DNA from: Firmicutes bacterium ASF500
GTDB lineage: Bacteria; Bacillota; Clostridia; Oscillospirales; Oscillospiraceae
Assembly: GCA_000492175.2 (NCBI GenBank)
Contig: CP097573.1
Span: 372,001 to 436,000 of the forward strand
DNA length: 64,000 bases
Direction of reading: 5' to 3'
Positions 59,681 through 64,000 of this stretch are shown here, piece after piece. Numbering within the stretch: the first letter of the stretch is position 1; each line of letters begins with the position of its first letter. Made by a program: the position numbers and the translations under genes. Under the pieces are notes generated by a model. The model made no database searches, was not told the DNA's origin, and saw only the letters and a program-made list of their open reading frames with translations.

Positions 59681-59753
59681 TAGGGGCGGGTATTACCCGC
59701 CCGTTCTATCGACACGCAGCCGCAATCCCGCGGGCGGATGATATCCGCCCCTA
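59681..59753. repeat. TAGGGGCGG palindrome pair
   Basis: TAGGGGCGGGTATTACCCGC (from 59681) and an inverted CGGGCGGATGATATCCGCCC ending CTA at 59753; same family as 50509-50532 and 50785-50809. Confidence 0.75.
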
Positions 59754-59811
59754 CAGTTTGGCATTAGGATGTGCAGAACAGCGGATTTTAGCCGCTCTAC
59801 TTTTCGTACAT

Positions 59812-59841
59812 AAAAAGGGCCTGCCAAATGGCAGGCCCTTT
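59812..59841 (-). terminator. Terminator of the M18 peptidase gene
   Basis: AAAGGGCCTGCC / GGCAGGCCCTTT, perfect 12-bp stem. Confidence 0.9.
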
Positions 59842-59845
59842 CCCT

Positions 59846-61261
59846 TTACAGCGCTTCAAATACCGCCTTCATACCTTTAAAGGTCATATAGCAGTCCAGC
59901 TTGCCCACCGTCTCGAAGGGGGCGTGCATGGACAGGACGGGAACGCCGGCGTCCAGGGTGTCGATGTCCCGCTCGGCCATATAGGCGGCCACGGTGCCGC
60001 CGCCTCCGGCGTCCACCTTGCCCAGCTCGGCCATCTGCCAGACCACGTTGGCACTGTCCAGCACCCGGCGCACCCGGGCCACCACCTCGGCGGAGGCGTC
60101 GGAGGCCCCCGACTTGCCCCGGGCTCCGGTGTACTTACACAGGCCCATGCCGTAGTTGACAAAGGCGCTGTTGCGCTTCTCATACACGTCGGCAAAGTTG
60201 GGGTCGTAGGCGGCGGTCACGTCGGCGGACAGGCAGAAGGACTTCTCATAGCAGGCCCGCAGGGGGACGCTCTGAGCCTCGCACAGGTCGGTCATAAAGG
60301 TGTCGAAGGCGGCGGACTTCATGCCGGTGACCCCCTCGGAGCCGATCTCCTCCTTGTCGGCCAGCATACACACGGCGGTGTACTCGGGGGCGGACAGCTG
60401 GAGGATAGCGGCCAGACAGGCGTAGGCGCACACCCGGTCGTCGTGGCCGTAGGCCCCGATGAGGGAGCGGTCAAAGCCGATGTCGCTGGCGTTGAACGCG
60501 GGGACGGCGGACAGCTCGGCGGAGATAAAGTCCTCCTCAATAATGCCGTACTTCCGATTCAGCAGCTCCAGAGCGGTCAGCTTCACCCGGTCCTTGCCCT
60601 CGTCGTCCGCCAGGGGGCGGCTGCCCACCAGGATGTTCAGGCTCTCAGCCGGGATGGCCTCCCCCAGCGGCTTTTTGGACTGCTCCACCCCCAGATGGGG
60701 CAGCAGGTCGTCAATGGTGAACAGGGGGTCGCCCTCCCCGTTCCCGATGGACACCCGGATGGTCTGGCCGCTCTTGAGGGCCACAACGCCGTGGAGCTCC
60801 AGGGGGATGGTCACCCACTGATACTTCCGCAGACCGCCGTAGTAGTGGGTCTTCAAGAAGGCCAGCTCCTCCGCCTCATAGAGGGGGTTCTGCTTCAAAT
60901 CCAGCCGGGGGGAGTCGATGTGGGCCGCGCCGATGTTGGCCCCCTCAGACAGGGGCTTCCGGCCAATGACGGCAAGTGTAATCGCTTTACCCCGGTTGAC
61001 CCGGTACACCTTGTCCCCGGCTTTCAGGGCGGTCCCCCGGACGTAGGGCCGGAACCCGGCGTTCTCCGCCAGGGCAATGGTCCGGTCCACACACTCCCGC
61101 TCGGTCTTGCCTGCGTCCAGGAACTGCTTGTAGCCGGTGCAGTAGGCCTCCATAGCCTCCAGCTCGCCGGAGACCAGCCGGTCATAGCCGTTCTTCTTCT
61201 CATAGAGCAGCGCTTTGCGCAGCTGCTCTCCCCTGCTCTGTTCCTTCAATTCGTCGCTCAC
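59846..61261 (-). CDS. M18-family aminopeptidase
   Basis: A 471-aa zinc aminopeptidase with preference for acidic N-terminal residues in the family. Metal/catalytic motifs: GAAHIDSPRLDLK, GAYGHDDRVCAYA, ADKEEIGSEGVTGMKS, GLCKYTGARGKSG and the C-terminal PVLSMHAPFET. GTG start at 61261 overlaps the coaE stop as GTGA. Confidence 0.93.
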   Translation of the reverse strand: MSDELKEQSRGEQLRKALLYEKKNGYDRLVSGELEAMEAYCTGYKQFLDAGKTERECVDRTIALAENAGFRPYVRGTALKAGDKVYRVNRGKAITLAVIGRKPLSEGANIGAAHIDSPRLDLKQNPLYEAEELAFLKTHYYGGLRKYQWVTIPLELHGVVALKSGQTIRVSIGNGEGDPLFTIDDLLPHLGVEQSKKPLGEAIPAESLNILVGSRPLADDEGKDRVKLTALELLNRKYGIIEEDFISAELSAVPAFNASDIGFDRSLIGAYGHDDRVCAYACLAAILQLSAPEYTAVCMLADKEEIGSEGVTGMKSAAFDTFMTDLCEAQSVPLRACYEKSFCLSADVTAAYDPNFADVYEKRNSAFVNYGMGLCKYTGARGKSGASDASAEVVARVRRVLDSANVVWQMAELGKVDAGGGGTVAAYMAERDIDTLDAGVPVLSMHAPFETVGKLDCYMTFKGMKAVFEAL

Positions 61262-61851
61262 GATAAAGCCTCCTTTAAAAATTTCCGCACCTTTTGGGAA
61301 AATTCCTCCGGTGTGGAGCAGTCATTTACTAAAGTATAGTCACAATTTTGGGAAAAATACTCATCCGGCTTTTGCGCCCTGACCCGAGCCCAAGCGTAGT
61401 CCTGAGAAATGCCCTCCCGGGCCATGATGCGCTTCACCCGCACCTCTGGCGGGGCCAGGACGGCCACCGTCAGTTGACATAACTCTCTCAGCGGGCACTC
61501 CAGCAAGGCGATGGCGTCCACCGCCGCCAGGACCTTCCCCTGGGCCCGGTGGGCCTGGAGCAGCTCCTGGGTGCGCTCCACCACCGCCCTCCAGGCGATG
61601 GCGTTGAGGGCCTCCAGCTTCCCGGCGTCCCCAAAGACGATGGCCCCCAGACGCTTCCGGTCGATGGGGCCCGTCCCCTCTCGAAGGGGCCCAAACTCCT
61701 TCTCCAGAGCCTCCTGTAAGGCGGAATCACCTTCCAGCAGCTGATGGTACACCTCGTCGCAGTCGATGACTCCGCCCCCCAGGTTTTCCACCTCCCGGAG
61801 CAGGGTGGTCTTCCCCGCTCCGGTGGGGCCGGTGATGCCCAGGACGGTCAT
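61258..61851 (-). CDS. coaE: Dephospho-CoA kinase
   Basis: Last step of coenzyme A synthesis. P-loop GITGPTGAGKTTL, DCDEVYHQLL, AVDAIALLE, and RIMAREGISQDYAWARVRAQ in the lid. ATG at 61851 overlaps the DUF4180 stop as ATGA and gives 197 aa; GTG at 61863 is an alternative. The P-loop starts GPTG rather than the usual GgiGSGKS, a minor variation. Confidence 0.93.
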   Translation of the reverse strand: MTVLGITGPTGAGKTTLLREVENLGGGVIDCDEVYHQLLEGDSALQEALEKEFGPLREGTGPIDRKRLGAIVFGDAGKLEALNAIAWRAVVERTQELLQAHRAQGKVLAAVDAIALLECPLRELCQLTVAVLAPPEVRVKRIMAREGISQDYAWARVRAQKPDEYFSQNCDYTLVNDCSTPEEFSQKVRKFLKEALS

Positions 61852-62198
61852 TTGCTCAGCCACGCCAGGGCCTCTTCCTCGGTGGCCCAGAAGCCCGTCT
61901 GACTCCCCTTGTTGCTCTCATAGATGAAGTCCTTCAGGGGCTCGCTGGTGTAGTGGGAAAAGTCCCCCACAATGGCCAGCCGCATCTGATAGTTGGTAAA
62001 TTTCTGCAAGACCTCCCCCGCCAGCCCGGAGGACAGGCGGAAAAAGGACTCGTCCAGCTGCTCCTTGCGCAAAATCACGGCGGAACAGCCCGTCTCATAT
62101 CGTACGGAGGCCAGCAGCTCCACGGCGGAGGAGCCGTCCCGGATCAGGACCTCCTCGGCGCGCACCAGGGCTGCCTCCCCTTTTTGTTCAAATTTCAT
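61848..62198 (-). CDS. DUF4180 protein
   Basis: A 116-aa protein: SAVILRKEQLDESFFRLSSG, LAGEVLQKFTNYQMRLAIVGD, FIYESNKGSQTGFWATEEEAL. DUF4180 family, function unknown. Translationally linked to coaE. Confidence 0.88.
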   Translation of the reverse strand: MKFEQKGEAALVRAEEVLIRDGSSAVELLASVRYETGCSAVILRKEQLDESFFRLSSGLAGEVLQKFTNYQMRLAIVGDFSHYTSEPLKDFIYESNKGSQTGFWATEEEALAWLSK

Positions 62199-62222
62199 TG
62201 TTTCCTCCTAAAATTTCAATCA

Positions 62223-63242
62223 TTACGCTTCAATAATATGGAAGCCAGCCGCCTTGCTCAGGCGGTTGACCACGGCCAGGCCCATGCCGCCGGTGCCGGG
62301 GCACTGGGCCCAAATGTGCTTCACTCCGCTGCCGTCCATAGCCCGCAGGGCGCGGAAGAGGCGGCGGGCGTGCTCAAAGCTGTCCAGCGTCCCCCCCAGG
62401 GCCTCCACCGGATGATTTTCAAACCAGTGGGCAAACTCGTTGAAGCAGATCACACCCTCCCAGTAGCTGTCGGAGATGTGGTCCAGGATATACTGCGCAC
62501 TGCGGGCCGGTTCCCCCTTGACCACGGTGACCGGCGCTTTGGGGGCGTAGTGGCGGTATTTCATGCCGGGGGCCCGGGGGGTCTCCCCCTCCTTCATGGG
62601 GCGGGTGACGGCCGGGTCCAGCTCGATCTCCCCCAGCACATCCCGCAGCTCCTCCAGGGGGACGCCGCCGGGGCGCAGGAGCCGGGGCGGCTGGCAGGTC
62701 AGGTCCACAATGGTGGACTCCACCCCCACCTGACAGCTGCCGCCGTCCAGAATGGCGTCGATTTTCCCCTCCATGTCGTCCAGCATGTGCTGTGCGGTGG
62801 TGGGGCTGGGCTTTCCCGAGGTATTCCCCGAGGGCGCGGCGACGGGGGTCCCCGCCGTCCGGATGATGGCCCGGCACATGGCGTGGGCGGGGCACCGCAT
62901 CCCCACCGTGTCCAGCCCGGCGGTCACCGCGTCGGGCACCACCGGCTTCCGCCGCAGGATCATAGTCAGCGGTCCGGGCCAGAACCGCTCCGCCAGCCGC
63001 CAGGCCGACGGGGGGATCTCCTGGCAGTAGTCCTCCAGCCAGGAAGCGTCCGGGATGTGCAGAATTAGCGGGTTGTCCTGGGGCCTTCCCTTGGCCTGGA
63101 AGATGTTCTGAACCGCCAGCGGATTCAGCCCGTTGGCCCCCAGGCCGTACACCGTCTCGGTGGGGATGCCCACCAGGCCGCCCGACCGGAGAATGACAGC
63201 CGCTTTTTCAATTTCGTTTGGTCCGAGAAGCTGCGTGTTCAT
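62223..63242 (-). CDS. L-threonylcarbamoyladenylate synthase (Sua5/YwlC type)
   Basis: Makes threonylcarbamoyl-AMP for tRNA t6A. A 339-aa two-domain protein: YrdC core (GGLVGIPTETVYGLGANGL, KGRPQDNPLILHI, ERFWPGPLTMIL, PVAAPSGNTSGKPSPT, GVESTIVDL, LLRPGGV) and the C-terminal Sua5 domain (APGMKYRHYAPKAPV). ATG at 63242 overlaps the HAD stop as ATGA. It works upstream of TcdA (789-1532). Confidence 0.95.
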   Translation of the reverse strand: MNTQLLGPNEIEKAAVILRSGGLVGIPTETVYGLGANGLNPLAVQNIFQAKGRPQDNPLILHIPDASWLEDYCQEIPPSAWRLAERFWPGPLTMILRRKPVVPDAVTAGLDTVGMRCPAHAMCRAIIRTAGTPVAAPSGNTSGKPSPTTAQHMLDDMEGKIDAILDGGSCQVGVESTIVDLTCQPPRLLRPGGVPLEELRDVLGEIELDPAVTRPMKEGETPRAPGMKYRHYAPKAPVTVVKGEPARSAQYILDHISDSYWEGVICFNEFAHWFENHPVEALGGTLDSFEHARRLFRALRAMDGSGVKHIWAQCPGTGGMGLAVVNRLSKAAGFHIIEA

Positions 63243-63892
63243 GCCAGTATCAACTCCACCAGTTCCCGGGCGGTCTCCGCGATGAAGTCCGCCCCCTCCT
63301 CTTCCAGCTCCCGCCGGGTCCGGAAGCCCCACAGCACGCCGCAGCTGGTGAGGCCCCCATTTTTCGCGGTGCGGATATCCACACTGCTGTCCCCCACGAA
63401 GAGGGTGTCATCCGCCGCCGCCCCCAGCTCCCCCATCAGCCGGTGCAGCAGGGTGGGGTCGGGCTTGACGGGCACGCCGGGCAGCGCCCCCTGAACGGCG
63501 TGGAACACCCCGGGGTAGTACCGCTCCACCACCGGGAAGGCCGCGTCGTGGGGCTTGTTGGACAGGACAGCCAGGGTCAGCCCCGCCTCCCGCAGCTGAC
63601 GGACCGCCTTGGGCATCCCGGGATAGGCCGTCGTCTTGTCCTCCTTGTGGGCGTTGTACCGCTCTGTAAATTCCTCCAGCGTCACCCGCCGCAGCTCCTC
63701 GGTGATCTCCACCTCCGGCGGGACCACCCGCTCCAACAGCTTGGGCGCGCCGTTGCCTACAAAATATTTGTACTCCTCCACCCTGTGGGCGGGCCAGCCG
63801 TGTTGGGCGCACACCCAGTTAACGGCGGCGGCCAGGTCCTCCAGCGTGTTCAGGAGGGTGCCGTCCAGGTCGAAAATGACATTTTTATACAT
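63239..63892 (-). CDS. HAD-family hydrolase (phosphoglycolate-phosphatase-like)
   Basis: A 217-aa phosphatase: FDLDGTLLNTLEDLAAAVNW (motif I, both Asp), VLSNKPHDAAF (motif II), KPDPTLLHRL and FVGDSSVDIRTAKNGG (motifs III-IV). Matches Gph-like HAD-IA enzymes that clear 2-phosphoglycolate; other sugar phosphates possible. Leads the four-gene overlapping run that ends with coaE and the peptidase. Confidence 0.9.
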   Translation of the reverse strand: MYKNVIFDLDGTLLNTLEDLAAAVNWVCAQHGWPAHRVEEYKYFVGNGAPKLLERVVPPEVEITEELRRVTLEEFTERYNAHKEDKTTAYPGMPKAVRQLREAGLTLAVLSNKPHDAAFPVVERYYPGVFHAVQGALPGVPVKPDPTLLHRLMGELGAAADDTLFVGDSSVDIRTAKNGGLTSCGVLWGFRTRRELEEEGADFIAETARELVELILA

Positions 63893-63906
63893 ATATCAAG
63901 CTCCCT

Positions 63907-63995
63907 TTGTAGGGCGTGACCACTGGGCACGCCGTTCCCCGGAAATCACCGGAATACGGCGGTGCGCCGAGGCCGCCGCGCCCCATGAGAATTAT
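63907..63995. repeat. Partial intergenic repeat at the window edge
   Basis: GTAGGGCGTGACCACTGGGC, GCCGTTCC and CGGCGGTGCGCCGAGGCCG show the same end type (GTAGGGCG...CGCGCC) as the 'VGRDD' repeats, in a diverged form. No gene is seen between 63893 and 64000. Confidence 0.45.
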
Positions 63996-64000
63996 TCATA

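Overview
The window is GC-rich, densely coded chromosomal DNA of a spore-forming, low-oxygen Firmicute. Several things point to class Clostridia, most likely the Oscillospiraceae (Flavonifractor/Oscillibacter-like): spore genes (SpoIID-like, SpoIIM-like, YunB, SigG, SpoIIIE/FtsK, TepA), the SCIFF peptide with its radical-SAM maturase, PPi-dependent phosphofructokinase, clostridial DUF362 and DUF523 iron-sulfur proteins, IreB, and GC-rich palindromic intergenic repeats of a kind common in that family. This placement is inference from gene content. No rRNA, tRNA or CRISPR array was seen.

Layout. 1-7300: end of radA, tcdA, an HTH regulator fused to a desulfoferrodoxin-like domain, and the lysine genes asd, dapA and dapB on the minus strand. 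An IS110-family element with an in-frame amber stop and a toxin-remnant/Imm70 pair separate asd from dapA. 7400-25500 (plus strand): SpoIID-like protein, queA-GNAT-tgt (queuosine), yajC-TIGR04086-scfA-scfB, spoIIM-like, xerD, murD, a PLP lyase, yunB, vanZ-like, ligA, an EamA transporter and a DUF362 ferredoxin behind a MerR-type promoter. 25500-36250: a four-gene minus-strand operon (Xer-like recombinase, YbhB, SdpI-like, flavodoxin-like), an AraC/GyrI regulator, class II aldolase (fba), AT-rich orphan genes, pfp, and a radical-SAM pair.

36260-48300 is a mosaic of integrative/mobilizable element DNA with lower GC. It holds a relaxase, MobC, a large serine recombinase, element-type sigma/HTH proteins, cargo (TetR plus AlkD-like; membrane XRE plus CPBP protease), two oriT-like sites in opposite orientations, several palindromes and at least two broken genes. 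No coupling protein or type IV secretion gene is present, so it looks mobilizable or decayed rather than self-transmissible.

48300-64000 is chromosomal again: dinB with an SOS-type promoter, sigG, ZIP and Pit transporters, DUF523, IreB, an MFS transporter, spoIIIE, uppP, tepA, an M18 aminopeptidase, coaE, DUF4180, a Sua5-type t6A enzyme and a HAD phosphatase. tcdA and the Sua5-type enzyme both belong to the tRNA t6A/ct6A pathway; queA and tgt make queuosine. Many intergenic gaps carry members of a few repeat families, one of which supplies the stop codon of spoIIIE.
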